Positions 34,139-42,696 of a stretch of 64,000 nucleotides of DNA are shown here, piece after piece; position 1 is the first letter of the stretch; each line of letters begins with the position of its first letter. A program made the position numbers and the translations under genes. Under the pieces are notes generated by a model. It was not told the DNA's origin, did not search any database, and saw nothing but the letters and a program-made list of their open reading frames with translations. This stretch comes from JACCYX01 sp964610045 (lineage in GTDB: Bacteria; Chloroflexota; Chloroflexia; Thermomicrobiales; UBA6265): assembly GCA_964610045.1 (NCBI GenBank), contig CAZSUN010000001.1, forward strand, positions 62,001 to 126,000. The letters run 5' to 3'.

Positions 34139-34762
34139 ATGCAGGTTGTATCACGTACTGAGGATAAGCCGGCCTCTTCTTCAATCGACACCCTTGACGA
34201 ACGAATTCTGGCAGAGTTGCAGAGCAACGGCCGATTGACCATGAAAGCCCTGGCGGAGCGGGTTGGATTGTCCAGCCCCGCCATGATCGAGCGGGTTCGA
34301 CGCCTGGAGGAACGAGGCGTCCTGGCGGGTTACCGGGCGGTGGTGGATCCATCGGCGATCGGGCGGCCCTTGACCGCGCTGATCTCGATCGATATCGATC
34401 GCCGTCACCACGATGTGTTCCTCAACCGCCTGCGCTCCGAGCCTGCGGTGGAGGCGTGTCACCGGGTCACCGGCGACCACTCCTACTTCGTCAAGGTGCA
34501 TGTTTCGTCGACGGACGAGCTGGAGGCACTGGTCGACGACCTGGCCGATACAGGCGCCAGGTGCTCAACCAGTATCGTGCTCTCGACACCGATCGAGGGT
34601 GCGCCGATCGTGCCTCCTGAGGGGACCGTCACCCAGCGCACCCGGTTGAGCCGGCGGCGACGACGGGCGACCGTATCGCGACCGGACGACGTCAAGGCTG
34701 AGACCGCCACCCGCCGTCGCCGTGGCCGGAAATCGCAGGCCGACGAGGCGACAGATATCTAG
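34139..34762 (+). CDS. Lrp/AsnC-family regulator with basic tail
   Basis: A 207-residue protein; ATG 34139 is chosen and the upstream ATG at 34079 is an alternative. Residues 17-65 form an AsnC-type winged helix (DTLDERILAELQSNGRLTMK, LAERVGLSSPAMIERVRRLEERGVLAGYRA). Residues 77-150 form the RAM ligand/dimerisation domain (ALISIDIDRRHHDVFLNRL, VEACHRVTGDHSYFVKVHV, CSTSIVLSTPI). Residues 161-207 are an unusual tail with two Arg clusters (SRRRRRATVS and TRRRRGRKSQ), not part of ordinary Lrp proteins. Typical Lrp proteins are about 150-165 residues. It may add nonspecific DNA binding. Convergent with the PBP1A gene. Confidence 0.88.
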   Translation: MQVVSRTEDKPASSSIDTLDERILAELQSNGRLTMKALAERVGLSSPAMIERVRRLEERGVLAGYRAVVDPSAIGRPLTALISIDIDRRHHDVFLNRLRSEPAVEACHRVTGDHSYFVKVHVSSTDELEALVDDLADTGARCSTSIVLSTPIEGAPIVPPEGTVTQRTRLSRRRRRATVSRPDDVKAETATRRRRGRKSQADEATDI

Positions 34763-34783
34763 TCCGGGCGCTTGCCGGAGGCG

Positions 34784-37372
34784 TCAGGCGGGTTCAATCG
34801 GGACCTCGGTTGGACTTCCAGTGTCGCCGGACGGTGGTTCGGTGTCGACCGGGACTTCCTCGATGGGAACATCATCGTCGGGTTCGCCCGACTCGGCCGG
34901 TTGGTTGTCGGCCGGCTCGATCACATTGTTCGAGTTCGAGGAATTGCGTTCGTCCTCCGCCTCCTCCTCCTGGACGCTGATGCCCCTGACGCCGGCCGCT
35001 GCCGCGTAGCGTGCGATGCTGTTGACCGCATCGCCGACCCAGTTCACGCCGCCCTTCCGGGTCGCCTCGATAGCCTGGTCGAGTTGCTCGCGTTCCCACT
35101 CGGTGAGGTCGCCGCAATCCTGTGTCGGACCCTGGTCGCGTACCAGCCACTCCTCCGTGGTTTCTCCCTTACCCGGCTTGTGACCGGTGACGGCGCAGAT
35201 CTCCCCCTCGTAGGCATCGTCCGGCACGGGGAATGCCTCGGGCACGGCATTACCGTCGGGCCCGACGAGGAGGGTGGAGAATTCCGGGTTGTCGTGCAGT
35301 TCGAGCATCATGTCCTGCCAGATCGGACCAGCCGCCTGGATGCCGTCGACTTCCGGCAGGCCGACGGTGCTGCCGCTGCCGCTGGTGCCGGTCCAGACCC
35401 CGACTACGACATCGGTCGTATAGCCCATGGTCCAGAGGTCCTTCCAGTCGTCCGTGGTGCCCGACTTCGCGGCGGTGGGGCGACCGAGTTGGCTTTGGGT
35501 TTCCCCGAACCGGTTGTTACTTCCGAACACCATCGATCGTGCGTCGTTGTCGGTCAGGATCGAGGTGACCTGGTAGGCATTGCCGGCAGGGATCGCCTGG
35601 TTCGAATCCTTTTCGACCTGGTCCTGATCGAGCGCGAACAGTTCGTTCCCCTGTGAATCCTTGATGCTGAGAATGGGATGGACATCGACATGTGTGCCGT
35701 TGTTGGCGAGGGTGGCGTAGGCATTGGTGTGTTCAAGCAGTTGCACTTCGCCGGAGCCGAGGCCGAGGGCGAGACCGTAGAACGAAGCGTCTTCCTGGAG
35801 GCTGTTCTCAAGCCCCATCGCCCTGGTCGTGTCGATCACATCCTGGACACCCGCATATTCGGTCGCCTTCACCGCCGGGATGTTCAGTGAATTGGCGAGT
35901 GCGTCACGAATCGTGATCGCCCCCCGGAAATTGCCGGAGTAGTTCTGCGGTTCGTAGGGATCCTGACCGCCACCGACATCCCAGGTTGTTGGCACATCGA
36001 AGAGGATCGAGCCGGGATTGAGCCCTTCCGAGAAGGCCGTGGCGTAGACCAGCGGTTTCATCGACGATCCGGGCTGGATGAGGGAGGTCGCGTAGTTGAC
36101 CTCACCATTGATGAGGGCGTTCTCGAAATCCGCCGAGCCCACCATCGCCAGGACCTCGCCGCTCCACGGCACCATCACCACCATGGCGGCGTTGTTCCGT
36201 CCGTAACCACGTTCGAGCATGTCGGCTACACCACTGGCGACGATCTGTTCGGCACGGTGCTGGAGGTCGAGATCGATGCTGGTGGTGATTTCGAGCCCGC
36301 CGTACAAGGCATCTTCGCCGTAGTGCTCGATCACATAGTTGCGGACGTACTCGGTGAAGTGCGGGGCTGAATCGACGGAGACGGCCCCGGTCCGGATATC
36401 TTCGCGGAAGGTGAGCGCTTCGGCGTAGGCGGCGGCGGCTTCGGCGCGGGTGATGTAGCGGTACTCGACCATCTGGTCGAGGACGTAGCGCTGCCGGATC
36501 TTGGCCTGGTCGAAATTTTCGGCGTAGTACGAGGGCGACTGCGGTAACCCCGCCAGGAAGGCCGCCTCGGCCAGGGTCAACTCGGTGGCGTGCTTGTCGA
36601 AATAGGTGTTGGCGGCGGCCTCGATGCCGTAGGCACGATTGCCGTAGTAGATCAGGTTGACGTACATCGAGAAAATGTCGGTCTTGGAGTACTCCTGGGC
36701 GAGCGCGTAGGCTGCAAGAGCCTCGCGGAACTTCCGGGAGTAACTGATGTCCATTGGATTGATCTGGTCCGGGTAGATTGCCCGGACGAGTTGCTGGGTG
36801 ATGGTCGATCCGCCCGAACTGCCCGCGCCGGTGATGTTGATGAAGGCGCCGCGGACGATCGCGTAGGGTTCCACTCCCTCGTTGGTCCAGAATGTCGCGT
36901 CTTCAGCGGCGACGGTGGCGTTGATGAAGTTGTCGTCCATCTGGTCGATGCCGACGTACGTGCGCCAACCGGCATTGGGGTTGGGGTTGTCGACTTCCTG
37001 AAGCAGGACGCCGTTGCGGTCGTAGATCCGGGTGGTCTGGAAGGTATCGACCGCGATCTCGGCGGCGTTCGGGAGCTCGGCGTTGACGTCGCGGTAGGCG
37101 TCCATGGTGCCGGCTACGCCGATTGCCGCGCCGATGGCAGTGATGACACCGGCCGCGATCGCGAAGGCAGCAACCATGACCGCCAGCGTGCTGAGGATGA
37201 CGACCGGTCCACCGAGGAACCTGCCCTTGATGTCGCGTTCGGATGCCGAGGGAAGCAGGTTGGGTGGCAACGAACGGCCGATGCGCCCATAGCGACTCCG
37301 GCCGTATAGCCTGGCCCGTCGTTTGGCATCCGGATAGCGGGCGCCGGCGCGTGAAATGCGGCCTTGAGCCAT
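34784..37372 (-). CDS. Class A penicillin-binding protein (PBP1A-like, GT51 plus transpeptidase)
   Basis: An 862-residue bifunctional peptidoglycan synthase starting at ATG 37372. A basic cytoplasmic segment (1-50) precedes one membrane helix (about 54-86). The GT51 domain has catalytic Glu157 in VAAEDATFW and GSTITQQLVRAIYPDQ. The transpeptidase motifs are Ser436-Lys439 (QPGSSMKPL), SLN at 495-497 and KSGTT at 636-640. The last ~60 residues are a Glu/Asp/Pro-rich tail (VQEEEAEDERNSSNSNNV to PSGDTGSPTEVPIEPA), outside the cell and probably disordered. It polymerises and cross-links lipid II, which MurT-GatD amidates. The gene stands alone and diverges from the small gene at 37727. Confidence 0.95.
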   Translation of the reverse strand: MAQGRISRAGARYPDAKRRARLYGRSRYGRIGRSLPPNLLPSASERDIKGRFLGGPVVILSTLAVMVAAFAIAAGVITAIGAAIGVAGTMDAYRDVNAELPNAAEIAVDTFQTTRIYDRNGVLLQEVDNPNPNAGWRTYVGIDQMDDNFINATVAAEDATFWTNEGVEPYAIVRGAFINITGAGSSGGSTITQQLVRAIYPDQINPMDISYSRKFREALAAYALAQEYSKTDIFSMYVNLIYYGNRAYGIEAAANTYFDKHATELTLAEAAFLAGLPQSPSYYAENFDQAKIRQRYVLDQMVEYRYITRAEAAAAYAEALTFREDIRTGAVSVDSAPHFTEYVRNYVIEHYGEDALYGGLEITTSIDLDLQHRAEQIVASGVADMLERGYGRNNAAMVVMVPWSGEVLAMVGSADFENALINGEVNYATSLIQPGSSMKPLVYATAFSEGLNPGSILFDVPTTWDVGGGQDPYEPQNYSGNFRGAITIRDALANSLNIPAVKATEYAGVQDVIDTTRAMGLENSLQEDASFYGLALGLGSGEVQLLEHTNAYATLANNGTHVDVHPILSIKDSQGNELFALDQDQVEKDSNQAIPAGNAYQVTSILTDNDARSMVFGSNNRFGETQSQLGRPTAAKSGTTDDWKDLWTMGYTTDVVVGVWTGTSGSGSTVGLPEVDGIQAAGPIWQDMMLELHDNPEFSTLLVGPDGNAVPEAFPVPDDAYEGEICAVTGHKPGKGETTEEWLVRDQGPTQDCGDLTEWEREQLDQAIEATRKGGVNWVGDAVNSIARYAAAAGVRGISVQEEEAEDERNSSNSNNVIEPADNQPAESGEPDDDVPIEEVPVDTEPPSGDTGSPTEVPIEPA

Positions 37373-37726
37373 GATGAAGGGAACTCCCTGTCGCACCGGG
37401 ATCGAATCGAAGGCGATGTTGGGCGCGACGGATGGTGACAAAGGAACCGGGAAACGCGGCCAGCCATGCCGCTGTTCTTTCCCTGACGCGGCAACCAGCC
37501 GTCCGGTTTCGGACGGAGGAACCTGCAGGAGGGAATGCTACCAGACCGACCTGTGCCGGACTCCACGCGCGGGAGGGTGGTAGTGTCACATGCAATCATG
37601 GATATGCGACGTTGGCGATTGTGTAGGCTCGTCACCACGAGTGCTTGATCCGGATCGTGGTACGGTCCACGCAATGGATGTACGGTGAAATCTGTCTCGT
37701 CAGATTGCTTTCCGGGGAGAGATGGT
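37373..37726. promoter_or_regulatory. Divergent region between PBP1A and the unrecognised small gene
   Basis: 354 bases. Short inverted pairs occur around 37650-37670 (GATCCGGATC), but no strong promoter match was found on either strand. AGGGAG lies upstream of the PBP1A start and GGGGAGA upstream of the GTG at 37727. No credible gene. Confidence 0.3.
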
Positions 37727-38230
37727 GTGAGCGAGAATCCGGCGTTTGTGCAGTATTCGGGCGGTGGCGCTGCGGCAGTGTTGCCAGAGACGCCTCACGA
37801 GCTTCCGATTGACCGGGCGAAGGTGGACGCGCTGCTCGATCGCGTGCGCAAGGGCGAGCAGGTGACCCTGCTCGACGAGTTCCTGGCGGCGGTTGACTGG
37901 AGATCGGCGTTCGCGTCGGACGACGGTGCGCCGCTGGATGTCGAGGACATTACCCGTCTGATCGCCTACTATGGCGAAAAGTTCGAGGATATCGGGCCGG
38001 TCTACCTGGCGGAACTGCTGTCGACCGAGTTCATGACCGAGTTGCGCGCGCGTGGCGACGTGGTGTTCTCCGACCGGTTGCTGGAGATCGGCCGGAACGA
38101 CCCGGAGTTGTGGAAGGAGATCCGGGCGTTCTTCCGCCGCAAGGAGTTCGCAACGGCGCTCCTGGTCAACGCGAACAGGGATCGGCCGGAGGAAACCTGG
38201 AAGGAAAGAGATGAGGGAAAACAGGAGTGA
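37727..38230 (+). CDS. Unrecognised acidic small protein
   Basis: A 167-residue product from GTG 37727, with GGGGAGA six bases upstream. No signal peptide or membrane segment is visible. It looks alpha-helical and charged (IDRAKVDALLDRVRKGEQVT, DVEDITRLIAYYGEKFEDIG, ELLSTEFMTELRARGDVVF, DPELWKEIRAFFRRKEFATA). The composition is soluble and globular, and codon usage matches neighbours, so it is probably a real gene. I do not recognise a family. It faces the coxM gene convergently and shares its upstream region with PBP1A. Confidence 0.65.
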   Translation: MSENPAFVQYSGGGAAAVLPETPHELPIDRAKVDALLDRVRKGEQVTLLDEFLAAVDWRSAFASDDGAPLDVEDITRLIAYYGEKFEDIGPVYLAELLSTEFMTELRARGDVVFSDRLLEIGRNDPELWKEIRAFFRRKEFATALLVNANRDRPEETWKERDEGKQE

Positions 38231-38340
38231 GCAGAGGCCCATCGTCGCGCTGATTCCGGGAGGGCTTTACCGGCGCGGTGACTGGCGTTCGGGTTGTCGA
38301 ATGTGCGCCGGAAGCCCTCCTCTACCCACCAGCAATCGTT

Positions 38341-39210
38341 CTACGAGGCGGCGCGGGCGGCGGCGGTGAGGACTGCGCGGCGGACGAGATTGCGGGTGAC
38401 GCGGGCCCGATAGCTGGCCGGGGCATGGACGTCCTCCAGCAGGTCGCGGCCGTCGACAGCAGTGGCCGCGGCTGCCTTCACCGAAGCGTCGTCCGGTCTG
38501 ACGCCGGCAAGTGCCGACTCAACCGAATCGGCGCGGTAGGCGACGTCGGCAGCGCCGGTGATGCCGATCCGCGCCTCCGCGATCGTGCCGTCGTCCGCCA
38601 GGGTGACGGTAGCCGCAACGCCAACGAGTGCATAGCCCGAGGCAGGGTTGGCGAGCTTCTCGTACCGGTACCCACAGCTGGCAGGAAGATCGGCGATGCG
38701 AATGGCCGTGACCAGCTCATTTGGTTCGAGTGTAGTCGTAAACAAGCCCGCGAAGAATTCGGAGACCGGGATCACCCGTTCGCCGTCCGGGCCACGGGCC
38801 ACGATGTCCGCGTCGAGCGCGAGGACGACGGCGGGATAGTCACCGGCAGGGTCGGCGTGGACGAGGGTGCCGCCGATCGTGCCGCGATTGCGCACCTGAA
38901 GATCGCCGACAACGTGCGCCGACTCGGCCAGGAGTCCAGCGTGGGCGGCCACGACCGGGTTGGTCGCGATCTCGTGATGCGTCGCAAGCGCGCCGATTTC
39001 GACTCCGGCTCCGGTTTCGCGGATGCCGGTGAGTTCCGGGATGCCGGCGATGTCCACGAGGTGACCTGGTGCGGCGAGCCGCAGTTTCATGGCTGGAAGC
39101 AGGCTCTGGCCTCCGGCGATCACCTTGCCATCATCGGCATACTCCGCGAGCATCGCCAGCGCTTCGCTCACAGATCCGGGGCGATGATAGGAGAAGGGAT
39201 AGGTATACAT
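38341..39210 (-). CDS. coxM: FAD-binding medium subunit of a xanthine/CO dehydrogenase-type molybdoenzyme
   Basis: A 289-residue CoxM/XdhB-like flavoprotein. N-terminal FAD-binding elements VIAGGQSLLPAMKLRLAAPG and RNRGTIGGTLVHADPAGDYP are typical, and a C-terminal CO dehydrogenase flavoprotein domain follows (ANPASGYALVGVAATVTL). It passes electrons between the iron-sulfur subunit and the final acceptor. It is third in a coxG-coxS-coxM minus-strand cluster with a 33-base spacing to coxS. The catalytic molybdenum subunit gene (coxL) is not found on either side, so the substrate (CO, purine, aldehyde or other) cannot be stated. Confidence 0.92.
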   Translation of the reverse strand: MYTYPFSYHRPGSVSEALAMLAEYADDGKVIAGGQSLLPAMKLRLAAPGHLVDIAGIPELTGIRETGAGVEIGALATHHEIATNPVVAAHAGLLAESAHVVGDLQVRNRGTIGGTLVHADPAGDYPAVVLALDADIVARGPDGERVIPVSEFFAGLFTTTLEPNELVTAIRIADLPASCGYRYEKLANPASGYALVGVAATVTLADDGTIAEARIGITGAADVAYRADSVESALAGVRPDDASVKAAAATAVDGRDLLEDVHAPASYRARVTRNLVRRAVLTAAARAAS

Positions 39211-39243
39211 GGCACTCCCGTTTCGTGATGGCTGCGGTCCAGG

Positions 39244-39744
39244 TCAGCGCAGGGAGACTGGCGGTTCACCGGCGGCAACCCGCCTGGCAGCCGCCTTCAC
39301 CGCGGTCACGATGCCCTGGTAGCCCGTGCAGCGGCAAATGTTCCCTTCGAGAGCGTGGCGTATCTCTTCCTCGGTCGGGTCCGGCGTTTCCGCCAGCAAA
39401 TCGAGGGTGGACATGATGACGCCGGGCGTGCAGTAACCGCACTGGAGACCATGCTCTGTCCAGAACGAATCCTGGACGGGATGGAGGGTTCCGGAGGGCG
39501 CGAGGCCTTCGATGGTGTCGACCGCGTGGCCATCCGCCTGGGCGGCGAGCACCATGCAACTCTTGACTGCGTGGCCATCGAGATGGACGGTGCATGCTCC
39601 ACACTGGCCTGTTTCACACCCGGTGTGCGTGCCGGTGAGGCCGAACTCATTGCGCAGCAGGTGAACGAGCAACGTCCGGGATTCGATGGTGACCGAACGT
39701 GGTGATCCATTGACGGTGAGGTTGACCGAAACCTGGTCGCTCAT
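39244..39744 (-). CDS. coxS: 2Fe-2S small subunit of a xanthine/CO dehydrogenase-type enzyme
   Basis: A 166-residue protein starting at ATG 39744 with GGGGAG upstream. It has a ferredoxin-like 2Fe-2S domain with Cys43, Cys48, Cys51 and Cys63 (TGCETGQCGACTVHLDG). A helical domain binds the second cluster with Cys102, Cys105, Cys137 and Cys139 (QCGYCTPGVIMS, GNICRCTGYQGIV). All eight ligands are present. It couples a molybdenum subunit, absent here, to the flavin subunit encoded next. Confidence 0.95.
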   Translation of the reverse strand: MSDQVSVNLTVNGSPRSVTIESRTLLVHLLRNEFGLTGTHTGCETGQCGACTVHLDGHAVKSCMVLAAQADGHAVDTIEGLAPSGTLHPVQDSFWTEHGLQCGYCTPGVIMSTLDLLAETPDPTEEEIRHALEGNICRCTGYQGIVTAVKAAARRVAAGEPPVSLR

Positions 39745-39805
39745 GTGCGTGCGCTCCCCGGATCCCACCTCGTTTCGAGCGTGGGATCGGCAGTTCGACA
39801 ACGGT

Positions 39806-40258
39806 TCAGGATTCCGTGGCGGCGACGGTGGTCGCCTGTTCGAGACACTTGAAGAACTGGCCGACAATCATTTTCGCCGCCGGCTGGATGACCCGGCTGC
39901 CGATGCGAGCGAGGGTGCCTCGCACCTGCGGATCGCCCGACCAGGTCACCCGGCTTCCTTCGCCATCGGGCTCGATGCTAATGACGCCCTCGCCGGAAAC
40001 CTGGCCTTGCGGACCCTTGCCTTCGATCAGCATACGGAACGACGACGGTTCGACCTTGTCGCTGATCTTGACCCGCCCTTCGTACTTCCCCTTGATCATG
40101 GCGACCCCGATGGTCATGGTCGCGGCATATTCGTCTTCGCCAATGACGTCCAGACGTTCGCAGCCTGGCAGACAGGCCATCAGGGTGTCGGGGTCCAGCA
40201 TCAGGGCGTAGACGCGTTCGGGTGGGGCGGCAAACGTGTAGTCACCAGACAACTGCAT
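39806..40258 (-). CDS. coxG: CoxG-like SRPBCC protein
   Basis: A 150-residue START/SRPBCC-fold protein of the CO dehydrogenase subunit G family (MQLSGDYTFAAPPERVYALM, PGCERLDVIGEDEYAATMTI, VKISDKVEP, GSRVTWSGDPQVRGTLARIG). In CO-oxidising bacteria CoxG is thought to anchor or assemble the dehydrogenase at the membrane. It is the first gene of the coxG-coxS-coxM set, 61 bases before coxS. Confidence 0.9.
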   Translation of the reverse strand: MQLSGDYTFAAPPERVYALMLDPDTLMACLPGCERLDVIGEDEYAATMTIGVAMIKGKYEGRVKISDKVEPSSFRMLIEGKGPQGQVSGEGVISIEPDGEGSRVTWSGDPQVRGTLARIGSRVIQPAAKMIVGQFFKCLEQATTVAATES

Positions 40259-40454
40259 GCGTGATTCATCCTCCTCTGCCAGAACTGTAGCCGAATGGCG
40301 GCAGGCTGCATAGGGCCAGGATGGGAATGGCCAACGCGCGAGTCTCTACCTCCGGCGAGACGGACCGGGTGGGGAAAACTGGTGGCGTTTGCGCGGCGTG
40401 CGGTCGATAATGCGCGGAAACCGGCCTGAAATGTTGCCTTGAAGGGAGCCCGGG

Positions 40455-40958
40455 ATGTCCAGCGAAGCCCATTTTGTCGCGGCGGTCTATGATTCCGAAG
40501 ATGATGCCAAGACCGTGCTCGACGGTCTCAACCGGATGCACCGGAGTGCGGCGATCAACCTGATGGACGCCGCGATCGTTTCCAGGGATGCATCCGGCAA
40601 GGTCCATGTCAAGGAAACCGATGAGTTGACCACTGGTGAGGGCGCAGTGCGAGGTGCCGCCATTGCCGGCGTGTTCGGGCTGATCTATCCGCCGAGCCTG
40701 ATCGTGTCGGCGGCAATCGGAGGCGGGATCGGTGCCCTGGTTGGGAAGTTGCGGGATACCGGCCTCCGCAACACTACCCTGGACAAGGTGGGGAACGACC
40801 TTGAGGAGGGCAAGGTTGCATTGGCGATCCTGGTCAAGGATGCCAGCCTGGCCGCGGTTCAGCAGACGATGGAAGGCGTGAGCGGCAAACTCACGGTGCA
40901 GCCGCTCAACGAGGAGGCCGTGAAGCACTTGTACCTCGGTGAAGACAAGGCGTCGTGA
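40455..40958 (+). CDS. DUF1269-family protein
   Basis: A 167-residue protein with the DUF1269 pattern: HFVAAVYDSEDDAKTVLDGL, a Gly-rich hydrophobic segment GAAIAGVFGLIYPPSLIVSA followed by AIGGGIGALVGKLRD, and LEEGKVALAILVKD. The middle glycine-rich stretch could form a membrane hairpin; relatives are annotated as stress-associated membrane proteins without a defined activity. Start is ATG 40455 with GGGAG upstream. It is divergent from coxG and followed by a long gene-free region. Confidence 0.82.
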   Translation: MSSEAHFVAAVYDSEDDAKTVLDGLNRMHRSAAINLMDAAIVSRDASGKVHVKETDELTTGEGAVRGAAIAGVFGLIYPPSLIVSAAIGGGIGALVGKLRDTGLRNTTLDKVGNDLEEGKVALAILVKDASLAAVQQTMEGVSGKLTVQPLNEEAVKHLYLGEDKAS

Positions 40959-41799
40959 TCGAGTAGCAGAGAAGGCGACGGTCGGCGAGCGGAGGTGGGG
41001 CCGGTTCCGGAGTGAATCGGCTCCCCTTCGTTTGCTTTCCGGTGATGGTGCGGCGGGATAAGGGCAACGGTAGTGGAATCAGGACGGTGTGTTTTCACAC
41101 CTGCATGTATCCATTCGCTCCTGTTTGGCCCGGAATGACGTAGGATCCTAGATGCGGAATTGATGAGAATGTGTCCGGTAATCTGCATTCAATGGGGTGG
41201 TTGGCTGGCGCGGGGTGTGAGGCGGGCCGAGACAAGGTCGGTAGCCCTGCGAGGGGACGAGTTGGCCGGCATCCTTCGGCTAACCATCTCCCTGACACTC
41301 CCTTGGCCCCTTCTCGCCCCGTTTAGCTGGGGGTATGGTTTCCAGTGGCCCTCGACGACACCCTGGCTTCCTCCCGGAAGGGCCGATCGGCCCGAGCGTC
41401 AGCGAGGGTCTGTCGGGCACTACGAAGCACAGCTGACCGGCGACAATGCGCCATCCCTTCCCCTGTGAGTCCCCGGCACCTGGAGCGGAACCGTCCTGGA
41501 CACGGAAGGTGGAACCGTGGGCTGCCCGACGAACGACCGACGATGGCGCAACCATAGGGATATTCGCTGTTGTTGCACCTGGATGCGAGATCCTCATCGA
41601 TCCATACAGGAAAGTCTGGGGCCGACTCACGCGATTGGAGGCGCCGCGCGAGCCGGGTTCCCGTGTGAGGGGCTACATGAAATCCGGGTAAACCGTGATG
41701 ATTCTGGTTTTCGCGCGGTGACGCCTCTCCCGCGAACATTCGCGGGCGGAGCAAGCTCCGCAGCCCTACCGAGGACCGAGAGACCATCCGAACCCGATG
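40959..41799. other. 841-base gene-free region with several palindromes
   Basis: No reading frame here resembles a protein; those present are short, rich in Trp/Pro/Arg and lack ribosome sites. Structures seen: GGTGTG TTTT CACACC (41086-41101), the perfect 14-bp palindrome GGGCCGATCGGCCC (41380-41393), and CGCGAA CA TTCGCG (41731-41744) beside GCGGAG CAAG CTCCGC (41746-41761). The last pair lies just beyond the sugar-permease stop on the minus strand. The region may hold a decayed element, a noncoding RNA, or simply repeats. Confidence 0.5.
41731..41770 (-). terminator. Tandem hairpins after the sugar ABC operon
   Basis: Read on the minus strand, CGGTAGGGCTGCGGAGC is followed by the GCGGAG/CTCCGC hairpin with a 4-base loop and then CGCGAATGTTCGCG. 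They are placed 30-70 bases after the operon's last stop, but there is no T-tract. The GGTAGGG head also occurs at 58.7 kb. Confidence 0.4.
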
Positions 41800-42696
41800 T
41801 TATCCCTTGATACCGGACATGCGGACGCCCTGGACAATGAGGCGTTGCAGCAGGAGGAAGACGACAATCAACGGCGCCGCGCCGATGGCTGCGCCAGCGA
41901 ACAGCCGCGTGAGGTCAATGGTTTGGGCAGTGAGATAGCTGCTGAGCACGACCTGGACGGTTCGGGTCTCGGGTGACTGTCCAACGATGACCGGCCAAAG
42001 GAAGGCATTCCAGCTCGCGATGAAGCTCAGGACGCCGAGGGCTGCCATGATTCCGATCGAGTTGGGAAGCAGGAGCTTCCAGTAGACGCCGAAGTAGCTG
42101 TTGCCGTCGAGGCGGCCGGCTTCCTCGATTTCTGTCGGGAAATCGAGATAGAACTGCCGGAAAAGAAAGGTTGCGAATGCGCTGAACAAACCGGGGACGA
42201 CGATACCCCAGAGGGTGTTGATGCCGCCGAGCCAGGAGACGACCACGTACGTTGGCACGAACGTCACCGCGCTCGGGATCATGAGCGTCATCAGGATGAT
42301 GAAGAACACGATGTCCCGGCCACGGAATGGAACGCGTGCGAGGGCGTAGCCGGCCATCGAGGCGAACAGCGTCTGGAAGACAAGATTGACGATAGCGAGG
42401 AAGGCGGAGACACGCAGTCCGGTGGCCATCGATATCGACTTGTCTTCGAAGACACGCTTGTAGTTACCCCATTGAGGATCGGCGGGCCACCAGGTCCACT
42501 CATTCATGTTGGTGATTTCCGGCTGCGTCATGAGCGAGTTGCGGATGATCATGTAGAACGGCAGCAGGAAGATCAGGGCGAGAACGATCAGAAGGCCGTA
42601 GCGGAGGACTGTCATGACGACGGAGAGCGCAAGGCCGCTGGACGCCTTTGGATGCTTGATCTCTCCCCATTGCTCGCGTGACGTGGCCTGGCTCAT
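41800..42696 (-). CDS. Carbohydrate ABC transporter permease (MalG-like)
   Basis: A 298-residue inner-membrane permease with six predicted helices. The N-terminal helix is VMTVLRYGLLIVLALIFLLP, and the EAA loop is IEEAGRLDGNSYFGVYWKLLLPNS, which docks with the ATPase. It is the MalG/second-permease type of CUT1 sugar importers. The start overlaps the stop of the partner permease by four bases. No ATP-binding subunit lies in the cluster, so a shared MsmK/UgpC-type ATPase elsewhere is likely. Confidence 0.93.
   Translation of the reverse strand: MSQATSREQWGEIKHPKASSGLALSVVMTVLRYGLLIVLALIFLLPFYMIIRNSLMTQPEITNMNEWTWWPADPQWGNYKRVFEDKSISMATGLRVSAFLAIVNLVFQTLFASMAGYALARVPFRGRDIVFFIILMTLMIPSAVTFVPTYVVVSWLGGINTLWGIVVPGLFSAFATFLFRQFYLDFPTEIEEAGRLDGNSYFGVYWKLLLPNSIGIMAALGVLSFIASWNAFLWPVIVGQSPETRTVQVVLSSYLTAQTIDLTRLFAGAAIGAAPLIVVFLLLQRLIVQGVRMSGIKG

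Noticed and set aside
35595..35615. tRNA-like GGTTCGAATCC
   Set aside because: It lies inside the PBP1A coding sequence and no cloverleaf can be built around it.
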